Shown piece after piece: positions 54,549-64,000 of a stretch of 64,000 nt of DNA (positions are counted from its first letter, which is position 1; each line of letters opens with the position of its first letter). The position numbers and the translations under genes were made by a program. A model generated the notes under the pieces. It did no database searches, was not told the origin of the DNA, and worked only from the letters and a program-made list of their open reading frames with translations. The DNA comes from Chaetoderma sp. LZ-2023a (Eukaryota; Mollusca; Caudofoveata; Chaetodermatida; Chaetodermatidae). The stretch spans positions 91,718,996 to 91,782,995 of the forward strand of contig CM067373.1 of NCBI GenBank assembly GCA_034401795.1. Reading direction: 5' to 3'.

Positions 54549-54850
54549 ATGGCAACATCGCTTGACTGCAATACGTCGTTACGTCACACATTTACTATGA
54601 TTGTCTGCGGACCAACGCAGTGCGGTAAAACTGAGATGATAAAAGCACTAATAAGATACCCCAATGCCATTACTCCCCCTCCACAGAGGATTGTGTACTG
54701 CTATGGTGCGTGGCAAGATGGGTATAACGATTTGGCGAAAGAAGTTGAATTTAAAGAGGGTGTGAATGTTGAACTAGACAGAAGTAGCAGAACATGAATA
54801 AATGTGACGAGAATGTGGCTGACCTGTTTACAAATGGTATTAATGTGTCT
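54549..54850 (+). pseudogene. P-loop ATPase of the PolB element, truncated
   Basis: MATSLDCNTSLRHTFTMIVC leads into GPTQCGKTEMIKALI, a clear Walker A motif, then PPPQRIVYCYGAWQDGYNDL. After residue 82 the frame stops. The next frame reads DENVADLFTNGINVSGL, which would lie after Walker B in related proteins, so an internal stretch is deleted. The gene is then cut by the module at about 54851. The architecture fits the genome-packaging type NTPases of adeno-like and Polinton-like viruses; role inferred. Confidence 0.65.
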
Positions 54851-55826
54851 GGTCTAGGCCGGGACGGAGCTAGTTCTGCCCATTGAGGAGAATTCCTGGC
54901 AGCCCTCCCGCTCGGAAAACGCAGCTATCTTGTTGGGATCAGTAACATTGATCTACCGCCTGAATAGATCTGTTTAAGCCACACATTAAATTACTTACAA
55001 CTTTACTGTTATATTTTTGATTAAGAACACAACTGCTCTACCGTGCTACAAATCATTAGCGCATGGGCTGGTAAAGCGGCATGACAAACCTAACAGTATA
55101 ATTACAAGAAGAATTTCAAAAATTGTCTTCCCTGCATTCCAGTTCATAATCAACACGGGCTGAGAACTACCTATTACAGACATATACCAAGACGCATGTT
55201 TAAGAACTCACGCAAATAAGGGACATTATATTATAAAGATTCATGATATAACATATACATATATTTCCATATCTCGCATCTACAACAGACTACACCTCAG
55301 CAACAGTATTTTGGCCATCGCCATAAACAGCACGTATGTTGCCGATCAACCGCATGCTTTTAGGAGCCATGTGACATTTACTGCTATTTCCAGTAAATTG
55401 GATCAAACGCTTTAAACACAAGAGCCGCCCAAATACCCGACTACCACAGCGTGATGGAGGAGTGGCGAGGGTGAGTCGTGGTAATTACCGCTGACTTCAC
55501 CAGGCTCCCACACACCCAATTGGGCTCTCCAGCCTAAAATTGAAACAGGCAAGTTTATAAGCATCCAATCTGATAAACCGCCTCATGCTAATTAAAAATT
55601 GAGGCACCTCAAGGAAAAAGTAGTACCACGTTTTTATGTTGATTGGAGGCTGTTTAATGTGCTAAATTAAAACAAAGTTAATGAGCCAGTCCTCCTATAA
55701 TTAAAAGTGCTCCCTTTATACCGGAAGAATTAATCCCTTGACGTCCAGAGTAGGAAAGAGAAACTTTCCATATAGGACTGACCTAATGGCCTGTTAAAAC
55801 TTCCAGGTGTGGTCATCCGCCGCCTA

Positions 55827-55856
55827 TGACATCACCAAATAGTATAAAAGGAGGAA
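55827..55856 (+). promoter_or_regulatory. CRE-like/TATA promoter of the X half
   Basis: TGACATCACCAAATAGTATA then AAAGGAGG. Counterpart of 12761-12790. Confidence 0.6.
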
Positions 55857-56051
55857 GGGCACTCTGAAACCTCATCTTCCAGTCAAAATTCTACCCAGGG
55901 AAGAATATATAGCATTAGGCTGCTTTCATGTCGAAAACCAAATTCTACTGTTTTTATTATTAGTTCATTATTATACTTGGCCTGGAAAGTTAACAAAATG
56001 GGCATTAGGTTTTGAATAGGGTTCCCCAGCCACCTACCATGCGGGAACAGG

Positions 56052-57007
56052 ATGTCACTCCTCGAAGATTTAGTGTTGTTAGACTCATCTGAAGAAGAAT
56101 CGGTACCAGTTTCAAAACGATTCCCGTGCAGCTTGTTATTAGCTAGCGGAGAACCGTGTACTAGAACTTTTACGAGAAAATCCGACAGCACACTTCATGT
56201 TAACAAGAATCATCTCCTCCAGACAGTGAGCAACATACCGGCAGCAAGACATGAAATCTTACCCGCAGCCACGTCGGGGAGCGCTATGCCACTACCAGTC
56301 ACCACACCTACACCGGTCCTGAATCCAGTCTGGCAGCACCTGCATCAGTAATCAGCCATCAAACTACAGCCACTACACTCGCACCCGTAGTGTCTGAAGC
56401 AATTTCAGCCAGTCAGCCGATATCGGTAGTCATCACGACACCTGCGGGAATGGAAATTCCAAGTTATCCGCAGTCACCATCTCCTCCTGACCTGACCATA
56501 GACGAGGGACCAGGACCATCGCAGCCTGCGTCGATTAACATTACTCCAACTCATGTTATCCAGCAGCCGCCTCCTAGTCTTTCTGATCCAGCCATCAGGA
56601 AGGGAACCACGCCAGAATGACCATACGCGGGAAAGAGACGTATCGATCACACACAGGACATTCAGCCCATGCCTAATGTTACTGCAAATCGTCTGTTGAA
56701 ATATGGTAAGTCTTGGAAGATGTCATCTCCTGCCATATCCGCTCTCGCATCATTGCCTCAGCCTACGATTCAGCTCACTACCATCACCACGACAGCCACC
56801 ACAGCCACCACGACGACCACAACGACAACAGCATCGACCGCCTTGACAACCACTAGCACCACCGCTGCCTTACGGACAGATACTTTAGCACCCGCAGTGA
56901 CTGTGAGAGTCATTATAGACGCTCATATTTCCGCCAGCAGAGGTGTGATCATTTGTGATACAGCAGAACATCAGTGGTGCGATTCATGGAAGCGTATTAA
57001 TTATTAA
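56052..57007 (+). pseudogene. C2H2-finger and low-complexity protein of the module, copy 3
   Basis: MSLLEDLVLLDSSEEESV, then a finger-like motif (C-x8-C-x3-FTRKSDSTLHVNKNH), then a shift near 56345. The second part is Pro/Ser/Thr-rich with LSDPAIRKGTTPE, an in-frame TGA at 56618, PYAGKRRIDH, a Thr-rich tract (56780-56865) and ICDTAEHQWCDSWKRINY at the end. Homologous in order to 12579-11549. About 318 residues. Function unknown. Confidence 0.55.
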
Positions 57008-57780
57008 TTTATTTTTGAAATACTTTTCTTTTTATTATATATGTTAGATCAATTGAATCCCGTCCCTAGGATGACTACAGTTATCCGACACAGCCGTGTA
57101 CTTCGGTGCCCAGCTGTGTCCCACACAAATGAGCACTGCGGACTCCGGTGTTGTAAGAACGTTGTGTGCGACGTAAAGAATACAACATCCTGCAGTGCAA
57201 TAATGTCATAATCCCATCATGCAGTCTCAGCTATGCTAGAGCTGTCTGATAAACTAACTTTTGATTTATTATTATTGTGTTCTATTTTTCTCATTATTTT
57301 TCTTCCTGTCTTAGATGTCAGGATTGCTATGAGGTCAGCGAGAGCTGCCCGTTGCAGACCAGCTATAATGGGCCGCAAATATATTTTTAATCAAAGAAAC
57401 TTGTTGCATACCCCTTTATTTATCCGGGGTGCGCAAGTAATTTGGAGGTAAAATACTAAATACCCCGTAAGGGTATGTTACGTGGAAATCATATATTTTA
57501 TATATACATATATATTTTATATTATTATATATTTAAACTTAAATTGTGGTACATTGGAGCTTGGGTATTCTCTGCGGAGATAATAATTATCCGCACCCAA
57601 ATAGAACACCCATGCGAGCTATTGTTTAGGATCATTGACTAAATAAAGTTGCAGCACGCACCAAAATGTTAAAACAAAATGTATGAACCCCCCCCCCCCC
57701 CTCTTTTCCTCTTTGGCACATCTATGTGCTCTGTCTCTTGAATACGCATATATGCGTCACTATTCCTCTCCGGCCACGCA
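57008..57780. other. Spacer between X and Y halves
   Basis: AT-rich with a (C)13 tract at 57690 and a TATATA-rich stretch near 57500. A short dyad CACAGCCGTGTA/CCCAGCTGTGTC lies near 57100. No gene seen. Confidence 0.4.
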
Positions 57781-58254
57781 CCTACCCGGGAAGTCTATAA
57801 TTCCCACCTAGCGTACGTCCGTGCGTCGATCTGAAATGCGCGATCGTTTGCCACGGATGTCAAACTGGTAGGGAGTGGTGTAGTTCAGATCGACCGGGCG
57901 GGTACCGACCATGCTAGCCAAGCTGGGTACGCGCCGCCTGTCCTGGGTTCGTTCCCTGAACACGCCCCCCCTGGGTAGAGCCATAAGCATATATGGGCCC
58001 ATGAGAGAGATACCGAGATGGTACCATGTAATCCTTTTTAGTTACCTGTTCCGCCGATTCTGGCGTTAATTAAGACCAGAATTCGACTGGCTTTCCAAAT
58101 CTGTAAACCATTTCAAAATCGGTTGAAAAATGGCTGAGTTATCCACGGAAAACCCATTTTGACTATCTTCAGAATATTGCTGTGACGTCATAACCACCTG
58201 GACGCAGAACTTCTAGAATGTTCTAGAACATTCGACTGCGTTATTATTAGCTAC

Positions 58255-58330
58255 GCGCTGATTGGCTGTTGCTCGACCGATGATTGGTTGGAGCCTGCAC
58301 CTGTGACGTCACGAGTAGTATAAAAGGAGA
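58255..58330 (+). promoter_or_regulatory. CCAAT/CRE/TATA promoter of the Y half
   Basis: Two inverted CCAAT boxes (CTGATTGGCTG 58259, GATTGGTTG 58282), TGACGTCA at 58303 and TATAAAAGG at 58319. Matches 41345-41258 on the other strand. No ORF of note follows within 1 kb. Confidence 0.65.
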
Positions 58331-60583
58331 CAAGATCCAGAGTTCGAGAGCATCCTCGGCCAGGGGCCGAACAGGTTGGACCTGTACCAGCCACTATCGT
58401 CTCGACCGGCAATACGCAGATCACTTCGCTTTCTGTCTGTTTGTCTCCCGTAGCTAGCAGGAATCCAACCCACCGCACTAAAGCAATTTTGTAACTCCCG
58501 TTACTTGCGGGAGCATTTTGGAACTTTTTAGATATTGTTCGCGAATATATCAAGAGCTAATTCGGAACACGAACTTGCGGTGAGGCCTTTCCAGCCTGAA
58601 AATGTGATTCTACAGATGTAGAGGCAGTGATGTTCTTTGGTGGATGACTCGCCGGATCTGCTGACCACGCCAAAAAGTGGTTATTTATCCGTCCCCGCAC
58701 TGATGTCGTGCAGGTTCATCTAAACTTTTCGACCACAGCAAGTAAACTTTGCCCGGTACGTCTTCAGAGCTGGCTGATGTACCCTGCACCGGTAAGCTTA
58801 GTTTTGTATCTTCATCTGCATCTAACAGCCCCCGTTCGTGATTGGGTTGTTGTCAACTTCCATCCGTACCATCGGTGTATGGGAACCTTCTTCACAGCAG
58901 CAATGTTATTGTATCGCTTGCTGACTACTCGTTAGACATTCTATATTGTGATTACAGCCCTGAGTTCGATCCGCTCCCATCATGAGCTGCTTGCGGGAAT
59001 CCTGTTTGCGGGAACCAGCCTGCGGGAACTTTCCAGCTTCTTAAGAATGCATCAACTCACGTCAACCTAAGAGTGACGTATAAATTTCAGTAACACGATA
59101 GCCCAGACTTAAGAATGGCTACCAATTATTCAAGTAACTATACTTAACATTTTAATTATTCCGTTAAATGTATTTTTCCTAATTACATCGTACCCGTATA
59201 AACGGTCCCGATAACTAAAAGATACAGTAATGGTCTTAGGACCGCTAGTTATAATTTCTGTATATGTTTATAGTTATTCCCATTTTCTGTAAGGTGTTTT
59301 CCCTAACCGCACCGTAATAGGTTCCTTAACCTGTACTAAAGACATATAATTCTGATCATTTCACACTGTATTAATTGTTCTGGTTAGTTTATATATGGCC
59401 AGTGGCCATCAGTTCATAAGTTTTGTTTAATTGTAGAAAATATAGGACTGCAGTGCATGTAGGAAACACTATACAGCGACACATATATGCAGCACTTTCT
59501 CCCGCCACCAACATTTTTTCACTTGTGTTTAAAACCTAACGACAGGTTAAATGGTTAGTTCTATAGTACCTGGTGACGGGCGAGACGCGCATCCCCACCG
59601 AATTCCATAACAATGTCTGGGCATGATATTCAGATCTGCCACGCCCTCGCGGGAAGGACATTTACGGTGGGTATTCGTCTCTCTTACCCCCACCATAACG
59701 ATAGCTCAGTTACCTAAGAATGCTTTTGTGAAAAGTAACCAATGTCCTGTGACGTTTTATGTGGTTACGGAGCGAGATGTCCGGATTCCTATCCAGTTCA
59801 GAGATCTTGCTAAATAACATGTATGAGCCCTGTCTTCAGTATTGATGTCTTAGGGCATCCGTTCTCAATGACAGCCCTATATAACAGCTAGGTAGACACC
59901 CGCCATGTGCGGCCTAATATAGTTCTTGTCTCTAAAAAACTGAAAGATAGCTAAGCATAGAAGAAGGCCCGCATAAATAAAGCGGTAACTACTAATTCAG
60001 CATACTAAGAATTACATAAGACGGTGACGTGGGAATCCTTCGGGAATCGTTCATCCTGTCTTCACGTAAAACAGCACACAACCGTATAGTCATAATCTCA
60101 CTTTGGTTAAATATTAGAGTGGGTCCATTTTTGTCTACTACTCTTCTCCCGCTTTAAGCAGCGGCAACATTTTCCTGTGATGGAGGCCCATGCGAGGCAC
60201 TTGCCTCTCGCAAGGATTCAGCGACGACAGTCCACATGAGGATAATACTCCTCAACCAAACTAGCACTAGTAGTGCCCGCGTGGGGCACATGATTTTTCG
60301 TCACTACAGAGATAATTTTCTTTCCTTTCAGCTTAGAGGTATAATAGCTTATATTAAGTTAATTAGTTAAGTCTCGTGTACGGGAGCCTCCCTTGCGGGG
60401 ATACCTCTGCGGGAGGCCCACGTTTAAAAGTTCATCCGGCTGTCTCTATGTCTTGTATTTTCGTATGCTCATCATTTTTATCTAGCATACTTGACAGTTT
60501 GTTTAGGTAAAATTATTGTATAGACTTAGTTTAATTAGGTCACCAAAATCAAATCTTGTAAGTCCATAGATCACGAAATTGCT

Positions 60584-60836
60584 ATGGACAGGCATACTGG
60601 TGACACAAACTCTTGGGATGAGACTGTTGTGTTTAATGTTCGCGACAATGGTCGCACGGCCCCACCGGAAAGATTGAGTTCCACCGGCCTTAGGAGCCGG
60701 TCTTTGTTACCCGTAGGGCAGTATCGTACAGGATCCATCACTCCGAGATCGGAAGCTAACCCGTCATCATTCGTCGTGCACTTGCGGCACGACGAGTCGA
60801 CATCATACACCGGAACGGCCCGACACTACCCCGCAA
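60584..60836 (+). pseudogene. gag-like N-terminus after module copy 3
   Basis: MDRHTGDTNSWDETV then FNVRDNGRTAPPERLSSTGL and RSEANPSSFVVHLRHDES. It matches the starts at 10941 and 38710. About 84 residues before the LINE fragment on the other strand takes over. Confidence 0.55.
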
Positions 60837-60837
60837 G

Positions 60838-61005
60838 CTACATATGTGTCGTTCAATAACCTTAGAGATAATGGGTAATATAGAGATAGGTCTATCATGG
60901 CTAACATTGGTTTTTGAATCAGATTTATGTAGAGGCTTTACTTTTGCACATTTCCACATTTTGGGGAATTCTCCCGTAGCTATGTTTTTGTTTATAATAC
61001 GTCAA
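60838..61005 (-). pseudogene. LINE RT fragment
   Basis: Minus-strand FPKMWKCAKVKPLHKSDSK and RPISILPIISKVIERHI are the first RT blocks of a CR1/Jockey-type LINE. Only about 56 residues remain. It truncates the gag-like frame. Confidence 0.7.
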
Positions 61006-61029
61006 TCAATTTATTATATACTAGTTGGT

Positions 61030-62085
61030 GGATGGGAGAGTTGGTGGGTGTGAGTTTAATCATTTTATCGATCGTCATTGATTCATTGATTGGTCAATCG
61101 ATTATTCGATCGATCAATCGATCGACAGATTGAATGAGTGGTCGGTTGATTGAGTGGTCGATTGATTGGTTGATTGGTCAATTGATTAGTCGATCGATTG
61201 AGCGAATAATCAATTGATTGACTGATTAATTGATTGATTGGATTTAATCAAGTGATCGATTATTCCTATCGTTCAATCAAATCATTAATCCTAATTGAGT
61301 GGGGAATTGATTGATTTATTGATTGACTCATTGTTTGAGCTTAATCAATCGATTGATTGATTGTGTGGATCAATCACATAAATAGTAATTTAGTGAGAAT
61401 ATTGATCGATCAATCAATAAATCGATCGAGATAGATTGGTCGAGTGAGGATTGGTCAATCGATTGGTCGGTTGATTTGTTGCATGCGTGTACGAGTGAGT
61501 GTGGGAGGGACGGAGGAAGAGAGGGGTGGGAGGGTTGCTGGATTGGAAAGGTGGTGGGTGGATAGGTACGTGGGTGGGTGGGTGGATGAGTGAGTGATTG
61601 ATTGATTGACTGATTGATTGATTGACTGATCGATCGATCGAATCGACCGATCGCTATCGATCGCTTGATTGAATGATCGATTGGTCGATTGATCAATTGA
61701 TTGATTAAATGATCGATCGATCGATTAACCGAATGATTGATCGATAGAGTGATCGATCGATTGATTGAGTGGTCAATTGGGTGGTTGATCAATTGGTCGA
61801 TTGATTGGTCAACTGATTGTCGATTGTTTGGTCGATTGATTGGTTGATTGATTGGTCAACTGATTGGTCGATCGAATGATCGATTGATCAACTGATGGAT
61901 TTATTCAATATAATAACGTGATTGATCAATACTATCAATCAATTAAATGGTTAATCAATTAAATGGTGAATTGATCGGTCGGTTGGTCAATCGGTCGGAC
62001 GGTCAACTGATTGCTTGATTGATTGATCGATCGATTGGTTAGTTGGTTGGTTGATTGACCAATTGGCCGACCTTGGCTAACAGGT
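61030..62085. repeat. ~1-kb GATTGATCGATC-type simple repeat field
   Basis: Tetranucleotide-like variants (GATT, GATC, GGTC, AATC) in imperfect arrays on both strands, interrupted by a GTGGGTGGGTGG-type stretch near 61550. Reading frames across it (SINRSIDHSIN-like) are artefacts. Confidence 0.85.
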
Positions 62086-62089
62086 CGCA

Positions 62090-63640
62090 TATAGTTGAAA
62101 CCTATGCTAGAATTTTCCATGGATCCAGTTTGTAAGTTAAAAATAAGGCTCTGCACATGGGCGTCGGTAAGAGGGCACCCTCTGGATCTGGAAAAAAATA
62201 TTGTACAACGACTTTTCGTGGATGGAGAGGCTCTGATAAACGCCGCCTATAATTATTATTCAGCCATCATTTGTATGTAAGTGTCTATGTTACGTTATAG
62301 ACCCTTTAAAGTAAGGTAAGGAAAGCAGACGCTCATACTCAGGTCTCGGAATTTGGGTCCTATTGCCCCATACGCCCTATAAAACACATAGTGTTTCCTT
62401 TCTTTTTCTGTGGTAATTTTCACGCGGAGTAGTGTTGAATAGGGATTGTGTCAGACAGGAGGCATTACAAGTTATAATTGTAATCGTATGGATTCGCCAC
62501 TCCAACTAAAACTTGCGTGAAACAAACATTTTTTCTGAAATCCTTTGCATATGTAGACATGTAGAGCAGGCATATGTGAAGCCTTATTTTCGAGTGCACA
62601 AACTCCGATATCAGTGCATCAATGAACTCATTTACCGTATATTAGGAGAAAGCTTATACAGATAAAGTCACAAAATTTCACAGCCATAATTGTCTGTCAG
62701 CTAATGTAATACAAACTGATGTCCATGTGCATTTTCGGGTACACTCTTTGCAACTTTCTGGATGCATTACCATGGCTCGTAAAAGTACAAAAACACCTTT
62801 TGCCATTTTTTCTCTCTTACCCTATGACCGCCATCTTGAATTTCAAAATGGCCGCCATTACCACTATGTTGTAAATGATATCTTCGTTCCTAAGCCATAT
62901 TGAAACTTGATTTTAAAGGCTATACAATTCTTAAGGGTCAAAGATTTATACTCTTGTTATTCTAAATTCCTGTACCACTATTATCCTGAAGATTACATAG
63001 CTATTTTGGAATACAAAATGACCGCCATCAAACGCCTATGTTATAGTGTATCCTTGTATCTGAGCGATGTAAACGCCTAACTAGAAAGGCAATAACTTCT
63101 TTATGCATATAATTTGACCCTTTCAGGCTGAGACATTGGCAATGGCACTTGACCTCTACAAAGTGTCTCATGAAGCACGTGTTGGCGTTACAAGCTCGTG
63201 ATTAAGCTCGTTCAACGCAGCATAAGCAGCAATCCAAAGCTGCGTATCAGTCATTGCTACAAAAACGGTGGGATTTCATGAAAAGTATTTTGCGAATTCG
63301 GTAAACAACGAGCGTTGTTGACAGCTGAGTGTACACCCTAACGCAGTGTTCATGAAGCACTGGTGACAGTTGAGTCTCTCAACCTCAACGGGCAGTTAGC
63401 TGATTTTGATGCTAGACATTCTGAAAATCCCGTGTTTCAATGGACACGCACATACATACCGCACGTAATGGCTCCAAAGAGCTACCCGCCATGGTGACTT
63501 GTATCTCTCACTGTCACCTCTTGAGAAACTGTCTATACTAGTTTGTTTTTGATAGGTTTAATTACGAACATACTATCCCTGAATATGTTGCACGCATGTA
63601 CCAGCTCGAGACTGTGGATCCTTAAATCTGGCAGCAGTTC
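62090..63640. other. Gene-free terminal region
   Basis: No gene seen. AAAATGGCCGCCAT-type motifs occur at about 62844 and, as AAAATGACCGCCAT, at about 63016, each preceded by a TTTGGAAT- or TTGAATTT-like stretch. Confidence 0.4.
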
Positions 63641-63689
63641 GTTTGAGGGCAAGCCACAGTAAATACTTCAAACCCGCATCCCAAACGGG

Positions 63690-63817
63690 TGGGCGGGTTG
63701 GTTCATTTACTCCATGGTCTACATAGACCAGACTTTGTCAAAGCGAAGTAGTACTACTTCGCTTTGACAAAGTCTGGTCTATGTAGCGCATGGAGTAAAT
63801 GAACCAACCCGCCCACA
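63690..63817. repeat. Near-perfect 128-bp palindrome without loop
   Basis: Arms 63690-63753 and 63754-63817 are inverted copies matching at 62 of 64 positions, centred on AAGTAGTACTACTT. The outer arm is GTGGGCGGGTTGG. A diverged direct copy of the right arm starts near 63935 (TTGATAAAGTTTGGTCAATG). Confidence 0.9.
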
Positions 63818-64000
63818 CCCCATTTGGGGATCTTCGTATGGAGCGCATTAAAGACGGCCTGACCACATCTTCCCACCTCAAAAATTGTGTAAGCTTTATT
63901 TTTTTGTTGTAATCTACCATCATGCTACATTGTTTTGATAAAGTTTGGTCAATGTAGCTTATGGGGATACTTGAACCCCCCTTTCGGGGCTCTTTGTAGA

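Larger units (their letters stand above)
43345..54850 (+). mobile_element. Virus-like PolB element, distinct from the Polinton
   Basis: All recognised genes lie on the plus strand in AT-rich sequence: repeat-containing ORF (44012), protein-primed PolB (45706), small ORF (49067), PC4-like gene (to 52880), Cys/His-rich ORF (52873), P-loop ATPase (54549). Tandem inverted units of ~30 bases mark the left end, and one inverted unit recurs at 49713. A CR1-like LINE has inserted at about 49.77 kb and the LTR-like module truncates it at about 54.85 kb. No integrase or capsid gene is present in what remains. It is a probable relic of an adintovirus-, Polinton- or bidnavirus-like genome; placement is an inference. 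Confidence 0.65.
54851..60836 (+). mobile_element. Copy 3 of the LTR-like module (X plus Y halves) with gag start
   Basis: X half 54.85-57.0 kb matches 13.78-11.55 kb. Y half about 57.8-60.6 kb matches 41.7-38.7 kb. Each half has its own CRE/TATA promoter. Similarity ends in the conserved gag-like start at 60584. It begins TGTCTGGTCTAGG inside the ATPase gene. If this is one LTR it is about 5.7 kb, otherwise two related LTR types are joined. Confidence 0.6.

Noticed and set aside
43345-54850. CRISPR array or bacterial operon explanation for the repeats and clustered genes
   Set aside because: Units are inverted and have no spacers, no Cas genes are present, and the surrounding DNA is clearly animal and transposon-rich.
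61370-62156. 140- and 65-residue SINRSIDHSIN-type frames
   Set aside because: Simple GATTGATC repeat translated; no biological protein expected.

Overview
This looks like transposon-rich chromosomal DNA from a metazoan, most likely an aquatic invertebrate such as a mollusc. I infer this from the mix of Tc1/mariner, CR1-like and RNase H-bearing LINEs, Ty3/Gypsy and protein-primed DNA polymerase (Polinton/adintovirus-like) elements, and from abundant microsatellites. The sequence does not name a species. I see no intron-containing host gene and no rRNA or tRNA gene. Nearly every long reading frame belongs to a mobile or virus-derived element, and most are broken by stops and frameshifts.

Layout. 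0.7-4.2 kb: decayed LINE with APE endonuclease, RT and CCHC tail. 4.4-5.6 kb: foldback DNA element. 6.2-7.7 kb: Tc1-like transposon with terminal inverted repeats. 8.2-10.3 kb: degenerate satellite built from four ~165-bp monomers in a fixed order. 10.7-13.8, 38.6-41.7 and 54.85-60.8 kb: three copies of an unusual repeat module with TATA promoters, leading into a conserved gag-like start codon. 15.0-38.7 kb (minus strand): a Ty3/Gypsy retrotransposon cut in two, with gag, protease and pre-RT on the right and RT, RNase H and integrase on the left. The cut is filled by a ~16.7-kb Polinton at about 18.1-34.85 kb carrying integrase, protein-primed PolB and about 18 small or structural-like genes on both strands. 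A LINE has landed inside that PolB, flanked by ~370-bp direct repeats.

43.3-54.85 kb holds the most interesting region: an AT-rich, virus-like element unrelated in layout to the Polinton. It has iterated inverted repeats at its left end, a gene with ~32-residue repeats, a second and very different protein-primed PolB, small Cys/His-rich and unknown genes, a PC4-like gene split from its promoter by a CR1-like LINE, a CRE-rich tandem array, and a P-loop ATPase cut off by the repeat module at 54.85 kb. No integrase or capsid gene is visible in the surviving part. The window ends with a 1-kb GATTGATCGATC-type repeat field and a near-perfect 128-bp palindrome.

No search or alignment was run. Family names rest on motifs read by eye. 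Repeat boundaries are approximate, usually within a few tens of bases.
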